Assembly: GCF_002215495.1 (NCBI RefSeq)
Contig: NZ_CP021378.1
Coordinates: 2,976,764 to 3,040,763 of the forward strand
From: Porphyrobacter sp. CACIAM 03H1
GTDB taxonomy: Bacteria > Pseudomonadota > Alphaproteobacteria > Sphingomonadales > Sphingomonadaceae
Direction of reading: 5' to 3'
Length of the DNA: 64,000 bases
Shown: positions 37,672 to 47,255 of the stretch, in pieces
Numbering within the stretch: the first letter of the stretch is position 1
Layout of the letters: each line of letters begins with the position of its first letter
The notes under the pieces: generated by a model
What the model saw: the letters and a program-made list of their open reading frames with translations, nothing else
The model's database searches: none
What the model was told of the DNA's origin: nothing
Made by a program: the position numbers and the translations under genes

Positions 37672-37902
37672 TCACCAGAGCCGAAGCGAGGTGCCCACCA
37701 GATAGGCAAAGCCGACGGTAATCACAAGAATTGCACCAACCGTTAGCTTTCGGCTCCAAGGATCGGCCCAAGACTTCTTGATCCGGTACTCCATGAGGCG
37801 ATTGTCGCGGATTGCCTGATCGACCTCGGACAACCCCTCCCACTTGCGGGTTTCGCGAGCCTTCTCAGCATCGATGTCGAAATTGGTCATGATGGCATTC
37901 AT
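37672..37902 (-). CDS. Small tail-anchored membrane protein converging on traG
   Basis: A 76-aa protein with a charged N-terminus (EKARETRKWEGLSEVDQAIRD) and a single C-terminal hydrophobic segment (LTVGAILVITVGFAYLVGTSL). The start at 37902 is preceded by AAGGAGAAGCGGG. It ends 10 bp from the traG stop, in the opposite orientation. I do not recognise a family. Position next to traG invites an entry-exclusion role, but the topology does not clearly match TraS or Eex. It could also belong to the downstream cargo island. Confidence 0.65.
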   Translation of the reverse strand: MNAIMTNFDIDAEKARETRKWEGLSEVDQAIRDNRLMEYRIKKSWADPWSRKLTVGAILVITVGFAYLVGTSLRLW

Positions 37903-38115
37903 CCCGCTTCTCCTTGGAACATAGAGGAAACACTTGGGTTGGGCTAGGCAAAAACGACCAGCACCCATACGTGCCCGTCAACTCCGAGCTCTCTCTTCTC
38001 CTTACGACGACTACGGATTGGGGAGGCAAAGTGAACCGAATTGTTCCTACACAGCCAAGTGAGGACCTTCGTTTACCGATTGCCGCCCTCTAGCTCTCGT
38101 GACTACAAGCACTTG

Positions 38116-41100
38116 ATGGCAATGGGGCAGGACAGAATCGAAGTGTTCATCGCCGAATGGCGCGAAACGGGTGGGTCCGAACTCGCCAACACGCAATCTT
38201 TCATCCACGGCTTGGCCAATCTCCTAGGTGTCGACCCGCCTCGGGGTGCCAAGGCCGATGACGCGACCAACGACTACGTCTTTGAACGCCGCGTCTTTCA
38301 GGACAATGGCGACGGCACAACCAGCTTCGGCCGGATCGACTGCTACAAGCGCGGCTGTTTCATCCTCGAAGCCAAGCAGGGCAGCGAAGCTGACCGGGCT
38401 GCTGCCGACAAGGGCGAGGACGATCTCGACATCTTCGGCCAGACCGCCAAAACCCGCGTCGCCCGCGGCACCGCCCGGCGCGGCACGCCGGGATGGGCCA
38501 AAGCGATGGTTCAGGCCAAGGGCCAGGCCGAACGCTACGCCAAGGCGCTCCCCATCGATCATGGCTGGCCGCCGTTTCTGCTCGTTGCTGACATCGGTTA
38601 TTGCATCGAGGTCTATGCCGACTTCACCGGCACCGGCAAAGCCTACGCACAGTTCCCCGACCGGGCGCGCTACCGGATCATGCTGGAGGACCTGCGCGAC
38701 GAGGATGTGCGCGATCGCCTGCGCGCCGTCTGGACCGATCCCAAGGGCCTCGATCCCACCGCCCGCGCCGCCCGCGTCACCCGCGATATTGCCGATCTGC
38801 TCGCCACCGTCGCCCGCCGGCTAGAAAAGCGTGGCTACGATGCCGAGACCACCAGCGGTTTCCTCATGCGGGTGCTGTTCACGATGTTCGCCGAGGACAG
38901 CAAGCTGATCCCCGAGGGCAGCTTCACCCAGCTCCTCAAGAACCAGCGCGCCCACCCGGAACATCTCGAACACCAGCTTTCCGCGCTGTGGGCGGCGATG
39001 GACAAGGGCGAGTTCTCGCCCGCGCTCGGCGTGCCGCTCAGGAAGTTCAACGGCTACCTCTTCAAGGAGCGCACCGCCCTGCCCCTCGATGCCGAGGAGC
39101 TGGAGGTGCTGATCCAGGCCGCCGAACACGTCTGGACCGAGGTTGAACCCGCAATCTTCGGCACCCTGCTCGAACGCGCGCTCAATCCCAAGGAGCGGGC
39201 CAAGCTCGGCGCCCATTACACCCCGCGCGCCTATGTCGAGCGGCTGATCGGCCCCACCATCATGGAACCGCTGCGCGCCGATTGGGACGGGGTGCGCGGG
39301 GCAGCCGCCACCCTGATCGAAGAGGGCAAGGCGGACGAGGCCAAGGCCTTCGTCGAGGCGTTTCATTCCCGGCTTGCCCAGACGAAGGTCCTTGATCCCG
39401 CCTGCGGCACCGGCAACTTCCTTTATGTCGCCATGGCGCGCATGAAGGAACTGGAGGGCGAGGTGCTCGATCTGCTGGTCGAGCTGGGCGACGACCAGTA
39501 TGTCGCCGAGCTCACCGGCCACACCATCACGCCCGAAAACTTCCTCGGCATCGAGATCAACCCGCGCGCCGCCGCAATTGCGCAGCTGGTCCTGTGGATC
39601 GGCTACCTGCAATGGCATTTCCGGGTGAACGGTGCGGATCGCACCCCGCCCGAGCCGATCCTGCGCGACGTAAAGACAATCGAGAACCGCGACGCCCTCA
39701 TCGAGTGGGACGAGAAGGTCGCGGAGCTGGACGAGGATGGAAATCCCGTCACCCGGTGGGACGGCGAGACGATGAAAGAGCACCCCGTCACTGGCAAGAA
39801 GGTGCCCGACGAGACGGCGCGGGTGGTGGTCTACCGCTATGTGAAGCCACGCGCGGCGAAGTGGCCCAAGGCGGATTTCATTGTCGGCAACCCGCCATTT
39901 CACGGAGCAAGGACAGTCAGGGCTACGAATCCGGTCGGCTATATCGAAGCAGTTCGGCAGGTGTACGACATCGTCCCCGAAAACGCCGACTTCGTGATGT
40001 TCTGGTGGCACAAGGCGGCAATCGCTACGGCGAACGCCTCAACAGTTCGCTTGGGCTTCATCACCACCAAAAGCATCACTCAATCGTTTTCTCGGACGGT
40101 CATGGCGAGTCACATGGCTGATAAACGTCGAGTTTCAATCGTTTTTGCCATCCCCAATCACCCGTGGATCGATGAAGCGGACGGTGCTGACGTAAGGGTT
40201 GCGTTCACGGTTGCTGCATCGGGCAAGCAAACTGGACGGAAACTCGAAGTTTTGATCGAACGGCCCATAGCTGAAGGGGCATTCGAAGTTGAGTTCGCCG
40301 AAACTCATGGGCTCATCAGTCCCAGCCTCAGAACGGAAGTTGACCTTCAAGAAGCAAAGACACTTCGAGCTAACTCTGACGTCTCGTCTGTCGGATTTCA
40401 ACTGACTGGGAAAGGCTTCGTAGTTGGAGAAGAGCTAATCTCGGAACTCAGTGACGCAGAGCGGCAATCTTTTGTTTTCTCTTTGCTCGGCGCTCGGGAA
40501 ATCGTGCAAACGCGCCTTCAGCGGCGTGTCATCGACGTCTGTGAAGTCGTGAGCGAGGCTGACTTAAGGAGAGCCTCTCCCACGATTTATCAGCACCTTG
40601 TGAACTCCGTGAAACCAGAGCGCGACGTAAATGCGCGAAAATCCGTTCGCGAGAAGTGGTGGGTTTATGGCGAAGCAAGGAACACATTTCGGCCTGCCCT
40701 CAAAGGACTGGCGAGCCAGATCGTAACTCCCCTCACTGCCAAGCATCGAGTATTTGTCGTCGAACCTGTGTCGACGCGTGCTGATAGCACGTGTGTGTGC
40801 ATCGCATTAGACGACCACTATTTTCTCGGCATTCTCAGCAGCCGTATCCATCTCGTTTGGGCACTCGCGAATGGTGGGCGACTGGGTGTGGGCGACGACC
40901 CACGCTATTTGAAAGGCGAATGCTTCGATCCCTTCCCCTTCCCCGCAGACGTTCCAGAACCGCTCAAGGACAAGATCCGCGCCGAGGCAGAGGCACTCGA
41001 TGCGCTGCGCAAGCGGGTGCTCGAAAGCCATGAGGATCTGACCCTCACCAAGCTCTACAACGTGCTCGAAGCCCTGCGCGAGGGTCGCGCGCTGACCGAT

Positions 41101-41577
41101 GCCGAGCGCGACATGCATGATCGCGGCCTCGTCACCCTGATCCGCCAGCACCACGACGCCATCGATGCGCTGGTAGCCGAAGCCTATGGCTGGCCCGCCG
41201 ACCTCTCCGACGAGGAAATCCTCACGCGCCTCGTCGCCCTCAACAAGGAGCGCGCCGCCGAGGAAGCCCGCGGCCTGATCCGCTGGCTGCGCCCCGAATA
41301 TCAGGCGCCGGACTACAAGGCCCCCGTCACCCAGACGCTCGACCTCGGCGAAAGCGCCGCCGTGCTGCCCGACAACGTCATCCCCTGGCCCGGCTCGCTC
41401 CCCGAACAGGTCAGCGCCGTCCAATCCATCCTCACCGCCGCTGCCACGCCCCTCGCCCCGCAAGACGTCGCTCGAGCCTTCAAGGGCAAACGCGCCGCCA
41501 CCGTCCGCCCGGTGCTGGACGCGCTCGCGGGCATCGGCATGGCAAGGCGGCTGAAGGACGGGCGATACGCGGCGTGA
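38116..41577 (+). CDS. MmeI-like (type IIL) fused restriction-modification enzyme
   Basis: A protein of about 1,153 aa that should cut and methylate DNA as a single polypeptide. The N-terminal nuclease-like site is D75 in FGRIDCYKRG with E85-A-K87 in ILEAKQGS (PD-(D/E)xK type). A helical domain follows (about 200-330), then the gamma-class N6-adenine methyltransferase: motif I LDPACGTGNFLY at about residue 426, motif IV N592-PPF. A target-recognition region occupies about residues 595-930, and the C-terminus ends in a winged-helix-like segment (FKGKRAATVRPVLDALAGIGMARRLKDGRYAA). The start is uncertain: ATG 38116 or 38122; a TTG at 38041 is unlikely. The recognition region has clearly lower GC than both flanks. 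Confidence 0.82.
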   Translation: MAMGQDRIEVFIAEWRETGGSELANTQSFIHGLANLLGVDPPRGAKADDATNDYVFERRVFQDNGDGTTSFGRIDCYKRGCFILEAKQGSEADRAAADKGEDDLDIFGQTAKTRVARGTARRGTPGWAKAMVQAKGQAERYAKALPIDHGWPPFLLVADIGYCIEVYADFTGTGKAYAQFPDRARYRIMLEDLRDEDVRDRLRAVWTDPKGLDPTARAARVTRDIADLLATVARRLEKRGYDAETTSGFLMRVLFTMFAEDSKLIPEGSFTQLLKNQRAHPEHLEHQLSALWAAMDKGEFSPALGVPLRKFNGYLFKERTALPLDAEELEVLIQAAEHVWTEVEPAIFGTLLERALNPKERAKLGAHYTPRAYVERLIGPTIMEPLRADWDGVRGAAATLIEEGKADEAKAFVEAFHSRLAQTKVLDPACGTGNFLYVAMARMKELEGEVLDLLVELGDDQYVAELTGHTITPENFLGIEINPRAAAIAQLVLWIGYLQWHFRVNGADRTPPEPILRDVKTIENRDALIEWDEKVAELDEDGNPVTRWDGETMKEHPVTGKKVPDETARVVVYRYVKPRAAKWPKADFIVGNPPFHGARTVRATNPVGYIEAVRQVYDIVPENADFVMFWWHKAAIATANASTVRLGFITTKSITQSFSRTVMASHMADKRRVSIVFAIPNHPWIDEADGADVRVAFTVAASGKQTGRKLEVLIERPIAEGAFEVEFAETHGLISPSLRTEVDLQEAKTLRANSDVSSVGFQLTGKGFVVGEELISELSDAERQSFVFSLLGAREIVQTRLQRRVIDVCEVVSEADLRRASPTIYQHLVNSVKPERDVNARKSVREKWWVYGEARNTFRPALKGLASQIVTPLTAKHRVFVVEPVSTRADSTCVCIALDDHYFLGILSSRIHLVWALANGGRLGVGDDPRYLKGECFDPFPFPADVPEPLKDKIRAEAEALDALRKRVLESHEDLTLTKLYNVLEALREGRALTDAERDMHDRGLVTLIRQHHDAIDALVAEAYGWPADLSDEEILTRLVALNKERAAEEARGLIRWLRPEYQAPDYKAPVTQTLDLGESAAVLPDNVIPWPGSLPEQVSAVQSILTAAATPLAPQDVARAFKGKRAATVRPVLDALAGIGMARRLKDGRYAA

Positions 41578-41580
41578 GCT

Positions 41581-42981
41581 ATGGCGAATAGGAAGAATGA
41601 ACTCCACGCAGACGTTTCGTTTATCTTTGAGGAATGCGCGCGCCTGAACCAATTGGTGAAGGAAGGGAAATTCAGTTCGCTCCCCCGTGAAGACGCGTTT
41701 TGCGACCTCCCTCACCCTACCTACAATTGGCCGAACGGGAAAATGCTCTGCAGCCGCGCAGGATATGACCGGTTAGGGTCTCTTACGCGCACAGCATTAG
41801 CGCGCGCCAACTTGGAGCGGCGCGTGTCCCTTTCATCGGCGCGGAAGGTCCTCGCCGAGATTCTCGTTCGGAAGTTCCTGCGTGAAAAGCGTCCTGTCGA
41901 CATCATGAATGTCGATCGGGCTTTGTCGGAAACAGCGAGGCGATGCGGCAGAAGCTGCGAGGATCTCACACACTTTATTCCTTGCCATCTCATGGCACCA
42001 CAGAGCCCTTCCTCATTTGAGATTGGACCGATCAGATTCCTGAACCAGTCAACGTTCCGGAGCGCACTCGCAGCATCGATCCGATCAAACCGTGGGCTTG
42101 GTCACCAGATGACGCGGCGCACGATTTCGCAGGCAATAGAATACTTCCGCAATTTCGGATGGATCGCCAAAGTGACGGTGATCGGCTGTGACGAGCAGAT
42201 ATCAGAGGCGACAGCAGCCAGAGCTGCATTGGCTGCGCTTAACTGCCTTCATGTCCTGATTGGAGCGGGGCACTCGACAAAAATGCAGGTAGGTGGCCCC
42301 GGACTGGCGAATGATCGCAGAGCCGGCTTCACCGTCAAAGCTGACGGGGCCCTATCTTATATGGTTTCCTACGGCGGGCAGGGCAACGTCGGCTTCGACG
42401 ACAATTGGATGGACCTCTTCTCCGGAGCGGACGCCCAGGAAATCATCGCAAACCTTGGCATCGCCCTCGAACAAGCTGTCAATCCGGCATTGCATCGTCC
42501 GCTCAGCGAAAGGCTACTCGATGCAATGCAGTGGTATGGTGAAGCCGTGAGGGAACCGTCTCAGGGCGCCAAGGCCGTAAAATATGTAACCGCCCTCGAA
42601 CGGATGGTGATGACCGACGAGAAGGATGACATCGCAAGCCTCGTGTCATCGCGAGTTGCTGCGCTCTGCCTAGAAGAACCGACTGTCCACTGTCGGGATC
42701 GTTGGCAGGTCGATGTTCGAAGAGCCTATGATATCCGTTCGAGGCTGGTGCACGGTTCGGTTTCTCCCACATCGGAGATTGTCTTTGAGGGCGTTCGGCT
42801 CGGGTCGCAGCTTGCTCGCAGCACCTTACTGAATGCAGTCAGGCTAATCGGTGCAAAAGGACTGCGTGATGAGGCAGCGACCAATCGGGATCTCGCGCGC
42901 TGGTTCGATGGAATGGTTCGTCACGTAGACGAGGTAATTCTTCAAAGCATTCCTAGGGCTTCGACAATGCCCTTCGCGTGA
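41581..42981 (+). CDS. HEPN-domain protein (Apea-like), likely RNase effector
   Basis: A 466-aa protein, three bases downstream of the restriction-modification gene and therefore probably in its operon. The C-terminal region carries R386-S-R-L-V-H391 in YDIRSRLVHGS, the RxxxxH catalytic motif of HEPN ribonucleases, in the Apea-like context (ALERMVMTDEKDDIASLVSSRVAALCL .. ). The N-terminal two thirds (1-300) are helical and unassigned. HEPN RNases kill or arrest cells upon phage infection or when paired controllers fail. An inactive-toxin or structural HEPN is also possible. Confidence 0.7.
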   Translation: MANRKNELHADVSFIFEECARLNQLVKEGKFSSLPREDAFCDLPHPTYNWPNGKMLCSRAGYDRLGSLTRTALARANLERRVSLSSARKVLAEILVRKFLREKRPVDIMNVDRALSETARRCGRSCEDLTHFIPCHLMAPQSPSSFEIGPIRFLNQSTFRSALAASIRSNRGLGHQMTRRTISQAIEYFRNFGWIAKVTVIGCDEQISEATAARAALAALNCLHVLIGAGHSTKMQVGGPGLANDRRAGFTVKADGALSYMVSYGGQGNVGFDDNWMDLFSGADAQEIIANLGIALEQAVNPALHRPLSERLLDAMQWYGEAVREPSQGAKAVKYVTALERMVMTDEKDDIASLVSSRVAALCLEEPTVHCRDRWQVDVRRAYDIRSRLVHGSVSPTSEIVFEGVRLGSQLARSTLLNAVRLIGAKGLRDEAATNRDLARWFDGMVRHVDEVILQSIPRASTMPFA

Positions 42982-43174
42982 TCTGCTCAACTCGCTGCGC
43001 GGACCGGCCCTGTAGTCTCGGCCGATCCGGGTGACGATCAGGAGCATATTGACCGGATGATGGTTTTCCCAACCTTCAGGCAATGCGACCGAGGTTAAGA
43101 AAGCTAGCGGCAGCGAGAAATCTTGGAAAACATGGCTGGGCGGCCGTGGCACAAGAGATATACCCACTAGACGA

Positions 43175-43233
43175 CACACCTCCAAAGTGTGAGATGCTTG
43201 CGTTCCAAATTCGCACACGCTAAAGGTGTGCGA
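43175..43233 (+). promoter_or_regulatory. Tandem CACAC-N7-GTGTG inverted repeats at the STAND gene start
   Basis: Site 1 is CACACCTCCAAAGTGTG (43175-43191). Site 2 is CACACGCTAAAGGTGTG (43214-43230), extended to a perfect 8-bp repeat TCGCACAC / GTGTGCGA (43211-43233) that runs into the ATG. The centres are 39 bp apart. Both have identical arms and 7-bp spacers, the look of a dimeric HTH repressor operator. The protein itself starts with an XRE-type HTH, so autoregulation is likely. Confidence 0.65.
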
Positions 43234-46200
43234 TGTTGAACGCTGCGAATAGCCCTCCATACGCTCGTCTGGCCGCGGCTATTGTCGATGCGCGCAAGGC
43301 AATCATGCTCACTCAGGGCGCCCTTGCCAGCGCTTTGGGCGTGCGTCAGCAGTCGGTAAGTCGCTGGGAAGCGGGCACGCACCGTCCATCGATTGATCAG
43401 TTGGCGAACCTTGCGAGCGCCCTCGAGCTCGACTTGGCCGACCTGCGCGAACTCGCTGGCTACGCTGTGACTGCAGCTCCCCGCGCGCCACACCTTCCAT
43501 TTGACAGTCTCGCACCCGAAACATTTGAACAAATCGTAGCTGATCTGCTTCAAGCACAACACCCGAATGCTCAAGTGAGGATCGAGGGCAGCCGTGGCCA
43601 CGACCAGTCAGGCATCGACATCCGGGTGACGTTTGATGACGATCGAGAGTGGGTTGTGCAGTGCAAGCAGGTCGAGCGGTTTGGCCCCGAGAAGGTCCAG
43701 AAGGCTGTGGACGCGGTCGAAGTCCAAGCCGAACGCAAGATCCTTGCTCTAAGTCGCGTTGCAACGCCCAAGGCGGCGGCTGTTCTCCGCGCCCATCCGG
43801 GATGGCAACTCTGGGACAGGGACGATCTGTCCAGGATGATCCGCGCGCTTCCTGGGGTCGATCAAGACCGCATTGTCGACACTTATTTTCCTGGCCAGCG
43901 CATGGCTTTGCTGGGTCGTCGCGAAAGCGGTCCATGGCTGACCGCCGCGCAGTTTTTCGCGCCTTTCGCAAAGCCCGGTGCCTACTTCAATCATGAGTGG
44001 ACGCTCCAGGGAAGAGAAGAACCATTAGCGGCCCTGCTTTCGGCAATCGAAGATCGGGCGCCAGTAACATTGCTGGTCGCCGCAGGCGGCATGGGCAAAT
44101 CGAGGCTGCTGTTGGCCGGGCTAAGCAGTTTCACCAAGTCGTCGCCATCTATCGCGACACACTTCCTGTCGGCAGCACGCGATCCGTCTCGCGAAAGCCT
44201 TGAGGCGCTCGGTCGCGGCGAAAAACTGTTGGTGGTCGACGATGCACACGACCGCGACGGGCTCGCTGTCATTATTGAGTATGCCGCCGATCCGGCAAAT
44301 CGCGCACGGCTCCTGTTTGCGACGCGTCCCTACGGACTCCAGCGGCTGCGCAATGACCTCCAGCGTTTTGGATTTACCCACCCGGTGGAAATTGAACTTG
44401 GGCGCCTACCTCTCAGGTCAGTCGAAGCAATTGTTGCCGAGGTGCTCAAGAAAAATGATGCCAATCCGGCCTATGCTGAACCTGTCGCGAGCATTGCCCC
44501 CGACAACCCGCTCATTGCGACTATGGCTGCACGGGTGGTCGCCACGGGGAACCTGAGCGTGGCCCAAACGCGCAACCACACCGAGTTGCGCGAAATGGTG
44601 GTGAGCAAATTCGCCGATGCCATCGCTGGCAGCGTAGGAGAACCGGCGGACGCTGCACTGCTGCGCGCGATGCTCGAACTCATCGCGGTCATGCAACCGG
44701 TCCATCTCAATGATCGCCGCCTTGGCGAGCTGTTCGAGGCGACGACCGAGTTTTCCGCCTCACAGGCGACGCGCGCCCTGAAAATTCTGATCAGAGGCGG
44801 TGTCGTCTACAAACGCGGCGCTGCCTATAGGCTCATGCCCGATGTACTTGGGGACTATCTGATCGATGAGAGCTGCGTCGAGGATGATGGGACGCTTACA
44901 CCTTTTGCAGAAAAGGTGATCGCATCAGTCGGTCGCGAGCAGCTCGAACAGGTTATGGTCAATCTTGGTCGCATGGACTGGCGCCGCAACGATGGAGATC
45001 CCGCTAACAGTAATCTGCTTGATCGCGCCTGGGCGCGACTTGACGACGTGGATGGCCCTTATGACCCTCGTTTCGGTGCCGTACGTGCGGTCGCGATGTA
45101 CCAACCTCGGCAGGCGCTTGCCTATGTCCAACGCCATCTGCACAAGGGCGATGTTGCTCGCGAGCTAACTCCGATCCTGCGCAACATCGCCTACGCTCCG
45201 GACTATTTGCCAACTGTCTGCCGCCTTCTTTGGGAGATGGGACGCGACGACAAGCGCCCACTGGGTCAGCACCCAAATCATCCGATCCGAGTGCTTGCAG
45301 AGCTATGCCAATTCGACGAGTACAAGTCGTTCGAATTCTCAGAGAAGGTCGCCAACTTCGCCTTCGAACTTATCGCCAGCGGCAAAGCCTGGAGGCATCA
45401 TTACTCGCCGCTTGATATTCTCGCGCCGCTGCTTTCGGGAGTTGTCGAGGCCAATCGCGATCATGGTCGTTCGATCTCGCTCAGCCGATACTTTCTTTCC
45501 TACGACTTCGCCTGGCCGCTCCGCTCTCGTGTGATCGGCTCGGTCATCGAGCTTCTGTCCCACCCCGATAGCGCCGTCGCGGTTCGCGCGGGCAATCTCG
45601 TCAGCGACATGGTCAGGCTGCCGATGGGTTTCGGAAGCTGGGCACCAGAAGCTGACTTGCGCCGGAAATATGACGCGGAATTCACGACAACAATGGCACG
45701 TTTGCAGGAACGCGTGGCTTCAGGCGCACTCGCAAATGCGACGATGATCACGATCGCTCAGGCGGTGGAGTGGCATGCCCGATACATGAAGGGCAATCTG
45801 CGGAAGGCGTCACGTGCCATATTGGCAGCGCTGCCGGACACACTGGAATTCCGGCTGCGGGCCGCTCTCGTGGAAGGCGCGCAACGCGCCTTTCGCGGAC
45901 AAGTGGATTTTGACGAATGGTCACCGGAGAACCCGTGGCTCGACGCGCTCGTTCTCGAACTCAAGAGGACTTACGGAAGCGCCGATGCCGTGCTCGTTGC
46001 GGTCGCAAACGCAATGGGCGAGCTGAGCGACGCTGGCCTCAAGCCGAGCGCTGCCCACGTGCTTGTCGCCAAACTGGTCGACGACGATCTTGAATTGGCC
46101 GAATGCCTCGTCGAACATAGTCATGTGTCGGACTCGATCTGGCGACCCTATGCCTTCTCTGGCATCCGCGAATTGCTCGATCGAGATCCCGAGCGCGGTC

Positions 46201-47255
46201 GCGTGATCGTTGGGTCTGCGCTAGCCGAGGCTGATGCCGATCCGCACTTGGCGAAGAGCGCCGCATCGACGCTCGGTGGTCTGCGTCGTGCGCTCGATCC
46301 AGCTGACATTACGCTCCTGCGGAACAGCATTTCCAGCCCACATGAAGCGGTGGTTGTTGCCGGACTGAATGCGGTCCAATGGAACAGCTCCGTGGATCAC
46401 AAAGCTGCGTTCGAGCTGCTGATGCTGGCGCCCTTCGGGCTCAGTGAGCATGTGCTTACTACTGCAGCGCACCTTTTGCATAATCGCAACCGCAAGCTTT
46501 TCATGCTGCTCGGCCAGGAGGAAGTGGATACGATCCTCAATCGGATACGAGACATCCCCACTCTTCCAGACGATCACTGGGCGGGCGAAATGTTTCGCCA
46601 TCTAGCGGAGCAGTTCCCCTTGTCCTTTGCGCGGTTTCTCCTTGATCGGGCAGATCGTGCGCTTACGAACGATCAGAACGACATCGATTTGGTCGGCTAC
46701 CGTTTTCACGATGGCAAGCTCGGTTTTCATAAGTCGCCGCAGGTCACTGAGGTGCTCGCCTATGCGTGGAGCTGGCTACTCAGCCATGGGCCGGATGATG
46801 GCTATACAATCTATCGCGCGGTCGAAATGTTTGCCTGCATGTTCGACATCGATGCCCGTCCGGTTATCGACTTCTTCGACCTCAGGCTCGACACAGCCTC
46901 TGCGACCGAACTCGGGTTGATCGGCCGTCTGGTGCGCCACTCACACCATTTCTTTGCTTTCGCCGAACAGCCATTCGTTGAGCGGCTGCTCGATCGAGTT
47001 GCTCATGCTGACCCGGCAGAACTTGAGCATGTGCGTGACAGCCTTTGTGCAGCAGCGCTTTCCGGCGTGAAGTCCGGTGTGCGCGGCGAACCCATGCCGC
47101 GCGACCTAGAAGCGAAAGCGAAGGCCGAAGCGGTGTTGTCGCAGCTGTCGCGGTTCTCCCCCGCGTGGCCCGTCTATGAAACCATCCTCACTGCTGCCGA
47201 GCGCGACATTGCGCGTGCCCGGCGTGAAGGGGAGATACTGGACGAATTCGAATGA
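43233..47255 (+). CDS. XRE-HTH / Mrr-like nuclease / STAND ATPase with helical repeats
   Basis: A 1340-aa putative defence protein. Domain order: XRE-type HTH (about residues 10-68, LTQGALASALGVRQQSVSRWEAGTHRP); Mrr/REase-like nuclease (about 90-205, with GHDQSGIDIRV .. WVVQCKQVERF, i.e. D...QxK); P-loop ATPase with Walker A VAAGGMGKSRLLL near 282 and Walker B LLVVDDAHDRDG near 333, then STAND/NACHT-type helices; and a long C-terminal array of helical repeats (about 500-1340) suited to ligand sensing. STAND proteins with N-terminal nucleases (Avs type) sense phage proteins and trigger abortive infection. An N-terminal HTH on such a protein is unusual. It overlaps the next gene by 4 bp. Confidence 0.8.
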   Translation: MLNAANSPPYARLAAAIVDARKAIMLTQGALASALGVRQQSVSRWEAGTHRPSIDQLANLASALELDLADLRELAGYAVTAAPRAPHLPFDSLAPETFEQIVADLLQAQHPNAQVRIEGSRGHDQSGIDIRVTFDDDREWVVQCKQVERFGPEKVQKAVDAVEVQAERKILALSRVATPKAAAVLRAHPGWQLWDRDDLSRMIRALPGVDQDRIVDTYFPGQRMALLGRRESGPWLTAAQFFAPFAKPGAYFNHEWTLQGREEPLAALLSAIEDRAPVTLLVAAGGMGKSRLLLAGLSSFTKSSPSIATHFLSAARDPSRESLEALGRGEKLLVVDDAHDRDGLAVIIEYAADPANRARLLFATRPYGLQRLRNDLQRFGFTHPVEIELGRLPLRSVEAIVAEVLKKNDANPAYAEPVASIAPDNPLIATMAARVVATGNLSVAQTRNHTELREMVVSKFADAIAGSVGEPADAALLRAMLELIAVMQPVHLNDRRLGELFEATTEFSASQATRALKILIRGGVVYKRGAAYRLMPDVLGDYLIDESCVEDDGTLTPFAEKVIASVGREQLEQVMVNLGRMDWRRNDGDPANSNLLDRAWARLDDVDGPYDPRFGAVRAVAMYQPRQALAYVQRHLHKGDVARELTPILRNIAYAPDYLPTVCRLLWEMGRDDKRPLGQHPNHPIRVLAELCQFDEYKSFEFSEKVANFAFELIASGKAWRHHYSPLDILAPLLSGVVEANRDHGRSISLSRYFLSYDFAWPLRSRVIGSVIELLSHPDSAVAVRAGNLVSDMVRLPMGFGSWAPEADLRRKYDAEFTTTMARLQERVASGALANATMITIAQAVEWHARYMKGNLRKASRAILAALPDTLEFRLRAALVEGAQRAFRGQVDFDEWSPENPWLDALVLELKRTYGSADAVLVAVANAMGELSDAGLKPSAAHVLVAKLVDDDLELAECLVEHSHVSDSIWRPYAFSGIRELLDRDPERGRVIVGSALAEADADPHLAKSAASTLGGLRRALDPADITLLRNSISSPHEAVVVAGLNAVQWNSSVDHKAAFELLMLAPFGLSEHVLTTAAHLLHNRNRKLFMLLGQEEVDTILNRIRDIPTLPDDHWAGEMFRHLAEQFPLSFARFLLDRADRALTNDQNDIDLVGYRFHDGKLGFHKSPQVTEVLAYAWSWLLSHGPDDGYTIYRAVEMFACMFDIDARPVIDFFDLRLDTASATELGLIGRLVRHSHHFFAFAEQPFVERLLDRVAHADPAELEHVRDSLCAAALSGVKSGVRGEPMPRDLEAKAKAEAVLSQLSRFSPAWPVYETILTAAERDIARARREGEILDEFE

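Noticed and set aside
38821..40011. 396-aa open frame on the minus strand
   Set aside because: Antisense to the restriction-modification gene; shadow.
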